This document shows, piece after piece, positions 10,085-18,261 of a stretch of DNA of 37,672 nt; the stretch's first letter is position 1, and each line of letters opens with the position of its first letter. A model generated the notes under the pieces. The model had not been told where the DNA came from, searched no databases, and worked only from the letters and a program-made list of their open reading frames with translations. Position numbers and translations under genes: made by a program. Source of the DNA: an uncultured Lachnospiraceae bacterium. GTDB lineage: Bacteria; Bacillota; Clostridia; Lachnospirales; Lachnospiraceae. The stretch is taken from contig CANOFW010000030.1 in assembly GCA_947565425.1 (NCBI GenBank), positions 1 to 37,672 on the forward strand. Direction: 5' to 3'.

Positions 10085-10200
10085 ATGGCATGAGTGGGGA
10101 CCAATGGCATGAGGAGGGACCCACGAAGTGGGAGGAGCCCTGATGCCTCTTATCGGGTTCAAAGAAGTAGAGAGGGAGGAGCCCTGATGCCTCTTACTGG
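10085..10200 (+). repeat. Tandem repeats downstream of efp
   Basis: Two direct copies of a 19-nt unit starting ATGGCATGAG (10085-10103 and 10104-10122) are followed by a CCCAC/GTGGG hairpin. Next come one full copy (10130-10173) and one partial copy (10174-10200) of the unit GGGAGGAGCCCTGATGCCTC also found in the nrdR-yqeG gap. With the terminator and element A, this explains the 368-nt gap before the next gene. Confidence 0.75.
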
Positions 10201-10226
10201 TCCCATAGAATTTGAAATAGTATCCA

Positions 10227-10270
10227 AATAAGGAATCCACAAGTGAATCTGTGGTATTCCTTATTTTTTT
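10227..10270 (+). terminator. Rho-independent terminator downstream of efp
   Basis: A long stem pairs 10227-10241 with 10250-10264, with one bulged base, and ends in a run of seven T. The mirrored AATA/TATT ends suggest it could also work on the other strand. Confidence 0.88.
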
Positions 10271-10272
10271 AT

Positions 10273-10352
10273 GGGGCTGTTGCACTAATATATTTACTCG
10301 TTCACTTTGTTTTCTTAGAGGATTTGGGAGCCAAAGTGTGCAAGATGTCTTG
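10273..10352 (+). repeat. Structured element, copy A (partial)
   Basis: The left end GGGGCTGTTGCACTAATATA followed by TTTACTCGTTCA matches the left ends of copies B and D. At 10338-10351 a 14-nt stretch (GTGCAAGATGTCTT) is identical to 13977-13990 inside copy C. The internal hairpins and right end are not recognisable, so this is a decayed or rearranged copy. It lies just upstream of the nucleotidyltransferase gene. Confidence 0.6.
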
Positions 10353-10449
10353 TGTGATTTTCTTTTTTGTATTATCATGTATAGAAACAATGGAAAGCGT
10401 TGTATATTAGTAAGTAAACTTATTAATCATCTTTTAGGAGGGTAAAAAT

Positions 10450-11364
10450 ATGGGTAAACCAGCATTAGTTATTATGGCGGCAGGTATGGGGAGCCGTTAT
10501 GGAGGATTAAAGCAGATTGATCCGATTGACAGTCAGGGGCATATCATCATGGATTTTTCTATTTATGATGCATTGGCGGCAGGTTTTGAGAAAGTTGTAT
10601 TTATTATTAAAAGGGCAAATGAGCAGGCGTTTAAGGAGAGTATCGGCAACCGTGTTTCCCATAAAATGCAGGTGGAATATGTGTACCAGGAATTGAGCAA
10701 GATACCCGCAGGGTTTGCGGCGCCCGAGGGCAGGGAGAAGCCTTTCGGGACTGGTCATGCCATTCTCTGCTGTAAGGATGTATTGGACGGTCCTTTTGCA
10801 GTCATCAATGCAGACGATTATTATGGCAAACATGCATATCAGGCAATCTATGAATATTTGGTAAACCACGAGGATGATGATAAATACCGCTATGCCATGG
10901 TCGGGTATGCACTCAAGAATACACTGACAGAAAATGGGCATGTGGCAAGAGGGATTTGCCGGACGGATGCACAGGGATTTCTTGAGGAGATTGAAGAACG
11001 CACCCATATAGAGAAGCGCGGGGCAGGCGCTGCATATACAGAGGATGGCGGCGCAACTTGGACGGAAGTTTCCTTGGAGAGTACTGTTTCTATGAATATG
11101 TGGGGATTTTCCAATAGCATTTTAAAGGAGTTGGAAACAGGTTTTGTAAAGTTTTTGCAAAATGAGTTGCCAGCAAATCCACTCAAAGAGGAATATTTTC
11201 TTCCTACGGCTGTCGGCGGACTGCTGCGAGAGGGAAAAGCGAGTGTTCAAGTGCTCACTTCTTTGGATAAATGGTATGGGGTCACATATAAGGAAGATAA
11301 GCAGATGGTAGTGGAGGCGATTGCCGGACTGAAAAAGCAGGGGTTGTATCCAGAGGAATTTTAG
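10450..11364 (+). CDS. Sugar-phosphate nucleotidyltransferase family protein
   Basis: A 304-residue NTP-transferase-fold protein that probably joins a sugar 1-phosphate to a nucleotide. The nucleotide-binding loop is at residues 8-21 (MAAGMGSRYGGLKQ), and the metal-binding aspartates lie in NADDYYG at about D122. The RGICR and EEIEERTHI segments suit a sugar-binding half. It differs from classical GalU/RmlA in length and in the motifs after the first loop, so nucleotide and sugar specificity are not assigned. Directly followed by a NahK-like kinase and galE, it may supply the UDP-sugar in a galactose/N-acetylhexosamine salvage route (inference). AGGAGG precedes the ATG. Confidence 0.8.
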   Translation: MGKPALVIMAAGMGSRYGGLKQIDPIDSQGHIIMDFSIYDALAAGFEKVVFIIKRANEQAFKESIGNRVSHKMQVEYVYQELSKIPAGFAAPEGREKPFGTGHAILCCKDVLDGPFAVINADDYYGKHAYQAIYEYLVNHEDDDKYRYAMVGYALKNTLTENGHVARGICRTDAQGFLEEIEERTHIEKRGAGAAYTEDGGATWTEVSLESTVSMNMWGFSNSILKELETGFVKFLQNELPANPLKEEYFLPTAVGGLLREGKASVQVLTSLDKWYGVTYKEDKQMVVEAIAGLKKQGLYPEEF

Positions 11365-11423
11365 GGGACGAAGGCTATTTCTGGAAGAGTTTTAGCAAAG
11401 ATTAAGGTACTTGGAGGGATTTT

Positions 11424-12530
11424 ATGGAGAATACAGAGATAGTAAAGAGGGCGAAAGAAGCTATCAGCCATTTTCACATACAGGGCGAGATAGGGGAAGT
11501 ACACCCTTGGGGCAGCGGACATATCAATGATACGTTTCTTGTGGAGGGAGACCCGAGGTATATCATCCAGCGTATGAACCGCAGCATTTTTATAAAGCCG
11601 ATGCAGGTCATGGAAAATATCACAGGTGTGACCACATTTTTGAAGGAGAAAATCAGAAAAGCAGGCGGCGATGAGTTGAGGGAGACGCTAACGGTTGTTT
11701 TTAGTGAAGAAGGGAAACCTTTATATGAGGACAGTTTTGGTGATTGCTGGCGTATGTATTATATGATAGAGGACGCTGAATGTTATGATCAAGTAGAGAC
11801 AGAGCAAGATTTTTATGAGAGTGCGAAAGCGTTCGGTAATTTTGGACGCCTTTTGTCAGATTATCCGGCGGAGACGCTTCATGAAACGATTTTCGGTTTT
11901 CATGATACAAGGGCGCGCTATGAAGTTTTTCTGCGTGCAGTAGAGGCGGACGTCTGCGGCAGGGCAAAGGATGTTTCGCAGGAAATTTCATTCTTTAAGG
12001 AGCGGGCGGAGATTACCGATGTATTGGGGAAGATGCAGGCAGAGGGCAAGCTGCCTCTCCGTGTAACGCACAATGATACCAAGCTTAACAATATTATGAT
12101 AGATCAAATATCAGGGAAGGGTATTTGTGTGATTGATTTAGATACAGTGATGCCGGGACTTTCCGTTCATGATTTCGGGGATTCCATACGTTTCGGGGCT
12201 AGTACCGGAGCGGAGGATGAGCCTGATTTGTCCAAAGTAAGTTTGGATATGCATCTCTTTGAATTGTATACAAAAGGGTTTTTGGAGGGGTGCCAGGGAA
12301 GCCTGACAGAGACAGAAATTGCCATGCTGCCGATGGGCGCTAAGGTTATGACTTATGAGTGCGGGATGCGTTTTCTTACGGATTATTTGCAGGGGGATTC
12401 TTATTTTAAAGTGCACAGGAAAGGACAAAATCTTGATCGCTGCCGTACCCAAATGAAACTAGTGGCGGACATGGAAGCAAATTGGGAGCGGATGAAACAG
12501 ATTGTGCAGGAGTGTGCGGCCTCAGTATAA
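11424..12530 (+). CDS. APH-fold sugar kinase, N-acetylhexosamine 1-kinase (NahK)-like
   Basis: A 368-residue phosphotransferase of the aminoglycoside-phosphotransferase/choline-kinase fold. The catalytic loop is visible as H216-N217-D218 with N223 (THNDTKLNNIM), and the metal-binding motif as VIDLDTVMPG with D238 and D240. This loop pair resembles bifidobacterial NahK, which phosphorylates GlcNAc/GalNAc at C1. The preceding nucleotidyltransferase and following galE fit that role. Homoserine-kinase-like or other APH functions remain possible. GGAGGG at 11413-11418 sets the start; the gap to the upstream gene is 59 nt, so co-transcription is likely. Confidence 0.78.
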   Translation: MENTEIVKRAKEAISHFHIQGEIGEVHPWGSGHINDTFLVEGDPRYIIQRMNRSIFIKPMQVMENITGVTTFLKEKIRKAGGDELRETLTVVFSEEGKPLYEDSFGDCWRMYYMIEDAECYDQVETEQDFYESAKAFGNFGRLLSDYPAETLHETIFGFHDTRARYEVFLRAVEADVCGRAKDVSQEISFFKERAEITDVLGKMQAEGKLPLRVTHNDTKLNNIMIDQISGKGICVIDLDTVMPGLSVHDFGDSIRFGASTGAEDEPDLSKVSLDMHLFELYTKGFLEGCQGSLTETEIAMLPMGAKVMTYECGMRFLTDYLQGDSYFKVHRKGQNLDRCRTQMKLVADMEANWERMKQIVQECAASV

Positions 12531-12544
12531 GTTTTTAATAATTT

Positions 12545-12690
12545 GGGACTGTCGTACTAATATATTTACTTGCTCAAAAGCTTTTGCTGCTTATGCGGCA
12601 AAGACGGAATGCATAAAAATCATTCTGCGAAGCGAGCTTCCTAAGTAAATTTCTATGCATGTTGTCCACAAATGTTTTACTAAATATAAT
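12545..12690 (+). repeat. Structured element, copy B (right end lost)
   Basis: Starts GGGACTGTCGTACTAATATA followed by TTTACTTGCTCAAAAG. Hairpin 1 pairs TTGCTGC (12584-12590) with GCGGCAA (12595-12601) around TTAT. The second hairpin begins at GCATAAAAAT and closes with AATTTCTATGC, with an inner GAAGC/GCTTC. A 17-nt stretch (GCTTATGCGGCAAAGAC) is shared with copy D. The third hairpin and right arm are missing; the right boundary is approximate. The galE promoter follows immediately. Confidence 0.7.
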
Positions 12691-12707
12691 GGTAAATAAA
12701 ATAAGTA

Positions 12708-12736
12708 TTTACTAAAAAACACAATTGTGCTATACT
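12708..12736 (+). promoter_or_regulatory. Probable sigma-A promoter of galE
   Basis: TTTACT (12708-12713) lies 17 nt before TATACT (12731-12736), about 60 nt upstream of the galE start. The -10 box is a strong match and the -35 box a moderate one. It sits just outside the decayed end of structured element B. Confidence 0.65.
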
Positions 12737-12796
12737 GGGTTCAACAGAGAAAGCCACAGACAGGCAGTGTATCAATAATAACAGGAGGTAAAGATT

Positions 12797-13813
12797 ATGG
12801 CAATTCTAGTGACAGGCGGGGCAGGCTATATCGGAAGCCATACATGTATTGAGCTTATTCATGCAGGGTATGAGGTTGTAGTAGTGGATAATCTAGTCAA
12901 TTCCAGCGAAGAAGCAGTAAAAAGAGTGGAGAAGATTACTGGAGCAAAGGTTCCTTTTTATCAGGTGGATATCCTGGATGCGCAGGCGTTGGGACAGGTG
13001 TTTGAGAAGGAAAAGATTGACAGTGTCATTCACTTTGCTGGCTTAAAGGCAGTGGGTGAGTCGGTACAGAAACCGCTGGAATACTATCATAACAATATAA
13101 CTGGAACCTTGATTTTGTGTGACGTTATGCGTAAGCATAATGTAAAGAATATCATCTTTTCTTCTTCTGCTACAGTATATGGTGATCCGGCAATTATTCC
13201 GATTACAGAAGAGTGCCCGAAAGGTCAGATTACCAATCCTTATGGTCAGACGAAAGGCATGTTAGAGCAGATTCTCATCGATTTCCATGTGGCAGATCCG
13301 GAGTGGAATGTAGTACTTCTACGTTACTTTAATCCGATTGGAGCTCATGAGAGTGGAATTATCGGGGAAGATCCCAAAGGAATTCCCAATAATCTTGTGC
13401 CCTATATCGCGCAGGTTGCAGTTGGCAAATTGAAATGTCTGGGCGTATTTGGGGATGATTATGACACGCCTGACGGAACGGGTGTGCGTGATTATATTCA
13501 TGTGGTTGACTTGGCAAAAGGGCATGTCAAAGCGTTGAAGAAAATTGAGGATAAATCTGGAGTGACAATTTATAACCTGGGTACGGGGAAAGGTTACAGC
13601 GTGCTTGATGTGGTGAAGGCATATGAGAAAGCATGTGGCAAGCCTATTCCTTATGAAATTAAACCCAGAAGAGCAGGAGATATTGCAACATGTTACGCAG
13701 ATGCCTCTAAAGCGAAAGCAGAGCTTGGCTGGGAAGCAGAATATGATATTGATCGAATGTGTGCGGATTCCTGGAGATGGCAGAGCATGAATCCTGACGG
13801 TTACCGCAGTTAA
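12797..13813 (+). CDS. galE: UDP-glucose 4-epimerase
   Basis: Interconverts UDP-glucose and UDP-galactose, the last step of the Leloir pathway, and may also act on N-acetyl forms. The 338 residues match GalE. Visible are the NAD-binding loop [10 protein letters not shown] (residues 6-15), the SSSATVYG segment, and the catalytic Y149-x3-K153 in NPYGQTKGM. The C-terminal [19 protein letters not shown] is typical. AGGAGG precedes the ATG. galK and galT are not nearby; the two upstream genes may take their place for another hexose. Confidence 0.96.
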   Translation: MAILVTGGAGYIGSHTCIELIHAGYEVVVVDNLVNSSEEAVKRVEKITGAKVPFYQVDILDAQALGQVFEKEKIDSVIHFAGLKAVGESVQKPLEYYHNNITGTLILCDVMRKHNVKNIIFSSSATVYGDPAIIPITEECPKGQITNPYGQTKGMLEQILIDFHVADPEWNVVLLRYFNPIGAHESGIIGEDPKGIPNNLVPYIAQVAVGKLKCLGVFGDDYDTPDGTGVRDYIHVVDLAKGHVKALKKIEDKSGVTIYNLGTGKGYSVLDVVKAYEKACGKPIPYEIKPRRAGDIATCYADASKAKAELGWEAEYDIDRMCADSWRWQSMNPDGYRS

Positions 13814-13869
13814 GAAAAAGGATTCTTCACGAACTTGGATGATTAGGTATAGATTCGTTTGCATATAAA

Positions 13870-14036
13870 AGGGCTATCGCATTTATATTATCTCGTTCAA
13901 AAGGTTTCTATCACAAAGTGCTGGAAACACTTTGCGCATAAAACGCTATGGAAAGCTAGCTTTCCATAGCGTTTTTGTGCAAGATGTCTTTGTTGCTTCT
14001 AGTAGCAAGACCTTTTGAACAAGACAATATAATCAG
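13870..14036. repeat. Structured element, copy C (complete), between convergent genes
   Basis: Lies between galE (+) and the HD-GYP gene (-), where it may act as a two-way terminator. Outer arms GTTCAAAAGGT (13895-13905) and ACCTTTTGAAC (14010-14020) pair perfectly and extend into A/T-rich ends. They enclose three hairpins: CAAAGTG/CACTTTG (13914-13934), a perfect 34-bp palindrome (13941-13974, centre GCTAGC), and TTGCT/AGCAA near 13992-14008. The layout equals that of copy D with different stem sequences. Confidence 0.78.
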
Positions 14037-14064
14037 GCATCAATCTTCTTTTTGTACAATAGTG

Positions 14065-15243
14065 TTATATTCTTCCCGCCGCGGCAAGTTTTTTGCGCTT
14101 AGTGATGTAGCGTATCGTAGTCTCTCGGGTGCGCGCATCTGTTTTATATTGTTTAAATGTGTCGCGGTCTACCTTGAGGCGGACGTCCATGGTTTTCATT
14201 ACGTCGGCAATATGCATACTTTTCTGGAATTTTGCTTCCGAGAAATCAATGCGTTGATTTGTGGAAAACAGGACAACTACAGGTTGTGCATAATTATTTT
14301 GATTTTCTGAAATAACAATCCCTTTCTGCCCGTTGGAGAATTCGACACAGCGTCCGTCGGGAAGAATATGGATGCTCTGCGTCAGCGCTGTCACATAGGG
14401 AGCAGGATAATGGTCCGTATGTTTACGCAGGAAACGTACGGCGGCAAGTTCAGAGGACGGTTCTCTGTCCAGATGCATGGAAGTCATTTCGTCAAACATG
14501 GCAGCCGTATGCAGTACATGGGTTCCGTTCTTCCAGCGAATATTCTTAGGCATAGGCGCAGAAACGTCAAACGGCAGTCGAGTCATTTGTCCCACAATTT
14601 TTAAAGTGAGTTCCGGGAACTTATAATCGTTATAATCCGGGTGAAGCATCTGATAGCCTTTCTCCAGATAGCCGCGAATCATGCGGCGTTCATCGACAGA
14701 TAATAGGCTGTCGCCTTTCTCAAGGATTTCTTCCGGTACCAACAGCCGTCCGATATCATAAAGCAGCGCGGCACAGATGATTGCTAATTGTTCTGGATAG
14801 GCGTAGTTGAGCTTGTTTACCATCATAGCGGCAATAATTGCCGTGTTCAAACAATGCTTGTAAACATAATCGCCGTTGCTGCGCAGCGTTGCCGCAAAGT
14901 TAAGTTTATTTTCAGAATTACCGAATTTTTTGAGGATTTCTTGCGCCATCGGTTTGATATTCTGCGGCTTCATATTATTGAGCAGCAGTGTTAAATCGTC
15001 TTTCAGGCGGAAAGTAGAGACGGTGAGAAAACGTTCCAGTTCCACATCTGCCTCAGAGAGCGGGGGAACCGGCTCGGCAGGTTCTAAAATATAAAGCCCC
15101 CACAAGCCGAATTTCCCAATGCTGGAAATACCTTGGGGTGTGAGGCGGGTGTCACGTTCGTAGAGCATGACGCCGTTTTTATTATAAATAGGGCGTGCAA
15201 GGCGCATGCCGGGTTTTACTTGGTCGATTTTTACATATTGCAC
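14065..15243 (-). CDS. HD-GYP-like domain protein, catalytic dyad degenerate
   Basis: The start is a GTG at 15243, seven bases after GGAGG (CCTCC at 15251-15255 on the + strand); an upstream ATG in frame has no such site. The 392 residues begin with the MRLARPIYNKNGVMLYER module common before HD-GYP domains in Lachnospiraceae. The central all-helical domain (about residues 120-270) aligns with HD-GYP at H130 and AALLYDIGRLLVPEEIL, but the histidine of the HD dyad is Y162 before D163, and no HHE..G.GYP motif is present. It therefore probably lacks c-di-GMP phosphodiesterase activity and may be a sensor or binding protein. It is divergent from the cell-wall hydrolase gene. Confidence 0.8.
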   Translation of the reverse strand: MQYVKIDQVKPGMRLARPIYNKNGVMLYERDTRLTPQGISSIGKFGLWGLYILEPAEPVPPLSEADVELERFLTVSTFRLKDDLTLLLNNMKPQNIKPMAQEILKKFGNSENKLNFAATLRSNGDYVYKHCLNTAIIAAMMVNKLNYAYPEQLAIICAALLYDIGRLLVPEEILEKGDSLLSVDERRMIRGYLEKGYQMLHPDYNDYKFPELTLKIVGQMTRLPFDVSAPMPKNIRWKNGTHVLHTAAMFDEMTSMHLDREPSSELAAVRFLRKHTDHYPAPYVTALTQSIHILPDGRCVEFSNGQKGIVISENQNNYAQPVVVLFSTNQRIDFSEAKFQKSMHIADVMKTMDVRLKVDRDTFKQYKTDARTRETTIRYITKRKKLAAAGRI

Positions 15244-15458
15244 GAGAACACCTCCGTTGTCCGAACTGTAGAATCCGCTGGCAAAGAAAAAGAACAAATA
15301 TTCCCCTTGCGTTTGGATAAAGTATCGTCTATATTATGATTATCGGATAAAACCTTCAGATTTTTTACTCTTCACCTGTAACCAAAAATTTTTTTTGGCA
15401 GGATTATAAGAAGATACCGAAAATTTAGGTGTTTAGAAGAATTTAAGGAGAATGAGGA

Positions 15459-16706
15459 ATGAAAAAAATACGGATAGCAGGACTTATTGGATTTCTTGTT
15501 TTTTGTATGATTTTCCCGATGGCAGTCTATGCAACGCAGGAAAAGATAGACAAGGTGCATGATGAGATTGAGGATTTGCAGCAGCAGAAGGACGAGGCGC
15601 AGCAGAAGGCGGAGAGTCTTTCCCAAGAGGCGGGAGGGTTAGAGGGCGATCTTGCCGTGTTTAATGATAAGCTTGCAAAGATAACGGAAGAACTGAATCT
15701 GACAGAACAGCAGCTTGAGAGTACGCGCAAGAACCTAAAAGAGACGGGAAAAGCGTTGAAAAAGGCACAGAAAGTTGAGAAGAGCCAGTATGAAGATATG
15801 AAAAAGCGTATTCGTTTTTTATATGAAACGGGGGGCAATGGGCTCCTTGAAGTGCTTCTCAGCGCGGAAGATTTCGCGGATTTCTTGAACAAAGCTGAAT
15901 ATATTTCCAGTATCCAGGAATATGATAGGATGATGCTCGATAGATATAGGGAAACCAAGGAATTGATCGCGGGCAAAAAGGAGGAGCTTTCCAGACAGGA
16001 AGCATCTCTTGACAGTCTCAAAGAGCAGCAGGAGGCAAAGCAGCAGGAGGTTGCCGAGCTGGTGTCAGATACCTCGGAACACCTAAACGCTGCCAAGAAG
16101 CAATTGGCAGACGCGCAAGCAGATGTGGCGGGGTACGCAGCAAAATTAGAGAAACAGAAAGCGTATGAGGAGCAGCTTGAGGCGCAAAAAGCAGCAGAAG
16201 ACGCCAAACGTCTGGAGGAAATCAAACGGCAGGAAGAAGAGATAAAAAGGCGCAAAGAGCAGGAAGCCCAAAGTCAGAAGAATGCTAATACGAATAATGG
16301 TAATAGCGGAAACAACGGAAATAGTGGAACGAAGGGAAATGGCGGCGGCAGCGGAAATAGCGGCAGCAGCAACGCTTCTGACCTTTCCATGCTGGCGGCA
16401 CTGATTCAGTGTGAAGCGGGCGGTGAGAGTTATGAAGGAAAGCTTGCTGTCGGCAGCGTGGTTATGAACCGGGTAAGCAGTTCCCATTTTCCCAATACAG
16501 TAGCAGGAGTTATTTACCAGGCGGGGCAGTTTTCACCAGTAGCCAGCGGAAGATTTGCTTCTGTGTTGGCCTCGGGTGCGGACGCAAGCTGTACGCAGGC
16601 GGCAGGAGAGGTTCTGGGCGGCAGGATAACGATCGGCTGTCTGTATTTTCGCAGTAATAACGGCAGTATTTCCGGTACAGTAATAGGGGGGAATGTTTTC
16701 TATTAA
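15459..16706 (+). CDS. Secreted cell-wall hydrolase: PcsB-like coiled coil plus SleB/CwlJ-type domain
   Basis: A 415-residue exported protein. The signal peptide is residues 1-26 with probable cleavage after AVYA. Residues 27-270 are a long coiled coil with the PcsB/EnvC-like insert RIRFLYETGGNGLLEVLLSA (about 116-135), then a K/E/Q-rich helix. A glycine/asparagine/serine linker (about 275-308) leads to a C-terminal hydrolase_2 domain. In it, IQCEAGGESYEGKLAV contains the probable catalytic glutamate E319, followed by VVMNRV and QFSPV. SleB-type domains are lytic transglycosylases acting on peptidoglycan. The coiled coil may tie activity to a partner such as FtsEX (inference from PcsB). Spore cortex lysis is an alternative role. 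Confidence 0.87.
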   Translation: MKKIRIAGLIGFLVFCMIFPMAVYATQEKIDKVHDEIEDLQQQKDEAQQKAESLSQEAGGLEGDLAVFNDKLAKITEELNLTEQQLESTRKNLKETGKALKKAQKVEKSQYEDMKKRIRFLYETGGNGLLEVLLSAEDFADFLNKAEYISSIQEYDRMMLDRYRETKELIAGKKEELSRQEASLDSLKEQQEAKQQEVAELVSDTSEHLNAAKKQLADAQADVAGYAAKLEKQKAYEEQLEAQKAAEDAKRLEEIKRQEEEIKRRKEQEAQSQKNANTNNGNSGNNGNSGTKGNGGGSGNSGSSNASDLSMLAALIQCEAGGESYEGKLAVGSVVMNRVSSSHFPNTVAGVIYQAGQFSPVASGRFASVLASGADASCTQAAGEVLGGRITIGCLYFRSNNGSISGTVIGGNVFY

Positions 16707-16710
16707 ATTC

Positions 16711-16739
16711 TTGCATTTTATGACGAAATGTGCTAGGAT
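16711..16739 (+). promoter_or_regulatory. Candidate promoter upstream of thl
   Basis: TTGCAT (16711-16716) lies 17 nt before an extended -10 (TGC then TAGGAT, 16734-16739). The -35 match is poor. If used, it gives a leader of about 220 nt that contains a CTTGCCA/TGGTAAG hairpin and the Rex-like site. Confidence 0.4.
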
Positions 16740-16852
16740 ATTTTTATCGAGGGCTGAAAACATGGGAAACACTATAAATTTGAGAATATTCTTGCCAAAT
16801 TGCTGGTAAGAGAGATGTTATCAAACCTGTTTTCCTTTTTTTTGGCAAAAGA

Positions 16853-16870
16853 TTGTTAAAAAAATAACAG
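16853..16870. promoter_or_regulatory. Rex-type redox operator upstream of thl
   Basis: The 18-bp sequence TTGTTAAAAAAATAACAG matches the Rex consensus TTGTTAANNNNTTAACAA at 12 of the 14 specified positions. Rex senses NADH/NAD+ and is known to repress thl and the crt-bcd-etfBA-hbd genes in solventogenic clostridia. Here the site lies 98 nt before the thl start, a fitting place for redox control of butyrate formation. Confidence 0.65.
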
Positions 16871-16968
16871 GCTTTAAATGCCAAAATGGAATACGAAGAA
16901 CGTTTTCAGGATCCAATTAGCCCGGACTTATCGGGCGATACACAAAAAATATAAAGGAGACGAAGAGA

Positions 16969-18150
16969 ATGGCAAAGAAAGTTGTTTTAGCAGGCGCATG
17001 CCGTACCGCAATCGGAACTATGGGTGGAGGATTGAGCACAACTCCGGCACCAGTGCTTGGTTCTATCGTAATCAAGGAAGCACTGAGCAGAGCTGGTGTT
17101 CCGGCAGAAAAGGTTGACCATGTATACATGGGTTGTGTTATTCAGGCAGGATTAGGACAGAATGTAGCTCGTCAGGCTTCCATCAAAGCAGGGCTTCCGA
17201 TTGAGACACCGGCAGTTACCGTGAACGTTGTATGTGGTTCCGGTCTTAACTGTGTGAACATGGCAGCACAGATGATTCAGGCAGGAGATGCCGACATCGT
17301 GGTTGCAGGCGGTATGGAGAATATGTCTATGGCTCCTTATGCAGCTATGCAGGGACGTTACGGTTACAGAATGAACAATGCCACATTGGTAGATACCATG
17401 GTAAACGATGCATTGTGGGATGCATTTAACCAGTACCATATGGGAATCACCGCTGAGAACGTTGCAGAGAAATGGGGACTGACAAGAGAACAGTTAGACG
17501 AGTTTGCAGCAAGCTCACAGCAGAAATGTGAGAAAGCTATGGCGGATGGCAAGTTCAAGGACGAAATCGTTCCGGTAGAAGTAAAACAGAAGAAGAAAAC
17601 AGTGATTGTAGATACAGACGAAGGCCCGCGTCCGGGAACAACAGCAGAGAGCATTGCGAAATTACGCCCTGCATTTAAGCCGGATGGAATCGTTACCGCA
17701 GCAAACGCTTCCGGTATCAACGACGGTGCAGCAGCAATTGTTGTTATGAGCGAAGAGAAAGCACAGGAGTTAGGCGTTAAGCCGATGGCAACTTTTGTTG
17801 CAGGCGCACTTGGCGGCGTAGATCCTTCCATCATGGGTGTTGGACCTGTAGCTTCCACCAAGAAAGTATTTGAGAAAACTGGTCTTACGATCGGCGACAT
17901 GGATCTTGTTGAGGCAAATGAGGCATTTGCAGCACAGTCCTTAGCAGTTGCACACGATCTTGAGTTTGATATGAGTAAGGTAAACGTAAACGGCGGAGCA
18001 ATTGCGCTCGGACATCCCGTTGGAGCCAGCGGATGCCGTATTCTGGTTACACTGCTTCATGAGATGCAGAGAAGAGATGCTAAGAAGGGTCTTGCTACTC
18101 TGTGTATCGGCGGCGGTATGGGATGCTCTACCATCGTAGAAAGAGATTAA
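16969..18150 (+). CDS. thlA: Acetyl-CoA C-acetyltransferase (thiolase)
   Basis: Condenses two acetyl-CoA to acetoacetyl-CoA, the first step of butyrate synthesis. At 393 residues it is a normal biosynthetic thiolase. Visible are the acyl-accepting C89 in [10 protein letters not shown], the NEAFAAQ segment, the [14 protein letters not shown] histidine, and the second cysteine in CIGGGMG near the C-terminus. The start [16 protein letters not shown] follows AAAGGAG. It is first in a cluster with hbd, bcd, etfB and etfA and is preceded by a Rex-type site. Confidence 0.95.
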   Translation: MAKKVVLAGACRTAIGTMGGGLSTTPAPVLGSIVIKEALSRAGVPAEKVDHVYMGCVIQAGLGQNVARQASIKAGLPIETPAVTVNVVCGSGLNCVNMAAQMIQAGDADIVVAGGMENMSMAPYAAMQGRYGYRMNNATLVDTMVNDALWDAFNQYHMGITAENVAEKWGLTREQLDEFAASSQQKCEKAMADGKFKDEIVPVEVKQKKKTVIVDTDEGPRPGTTAESIAKLRPAFKPDGIVTAANASGINDGAAAIVVMSEEKAQELGVKPMATFVAGALGGVDPSIMGVGPVASTKKVFEKTGLTIGDMDLVEANEAFAAQSLAVAHDLEFDMSKVNVNGGAIALGHPVGASGCRILVTLLHEMQRRDAKKGLATLCIGGGMGCSTIVERD

Positions 18151-18164
18151 TAAGAAAATGATAG

Positions 18165-18208
18165 GCGCGCGTATGTGAAAGGTTGCAATAGCAACCCCGC
18201 GCGTCTTT
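18165..18208 (+). terminator. Nested stem-loop between thl and hbd, possible attenuator
   Basis: GCGCGC-type arms (about 18165-18171 and 18198-18204) enclose a perfect GGTTGC/GCAACC hairpin (18181-18196), followed by TCTTT. It could partly terminate thl transcripts or stabilise the 3' end, setting thl expression apart from hbd. The tail is short, so function is uncertain. Confidence 0.45.
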
Positions 18209-18261
18209 CAGATAACGCAGGCAGCGTTTTGAATTATGGTATAATTTTAAGGAGGATAATC

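Noticed and set aside
15527-16255. 242-codon open frame on the - strand
   Set aside because: Antisense of the E/K/Q-rich coiled coil; the product is serine/cysteine-rich low complexity, as expected from a shadow frame.
18240-18245. Perfect TATAAT with extended TG as a promoter for hbd
   Set aside because: The predicted start of transcription would fall at about 18252, inside the GGAGG ribosome binding site, and no -35 box is in place.
18175-18261. Upstream in-frame extension of hbd
   Set aside because: It runs through a GC-rich hairpin, gives no conserved residues, and the internal ATG at 18262 has a perfect GGAGG and the family N-terminus [12 protein letters not shown].
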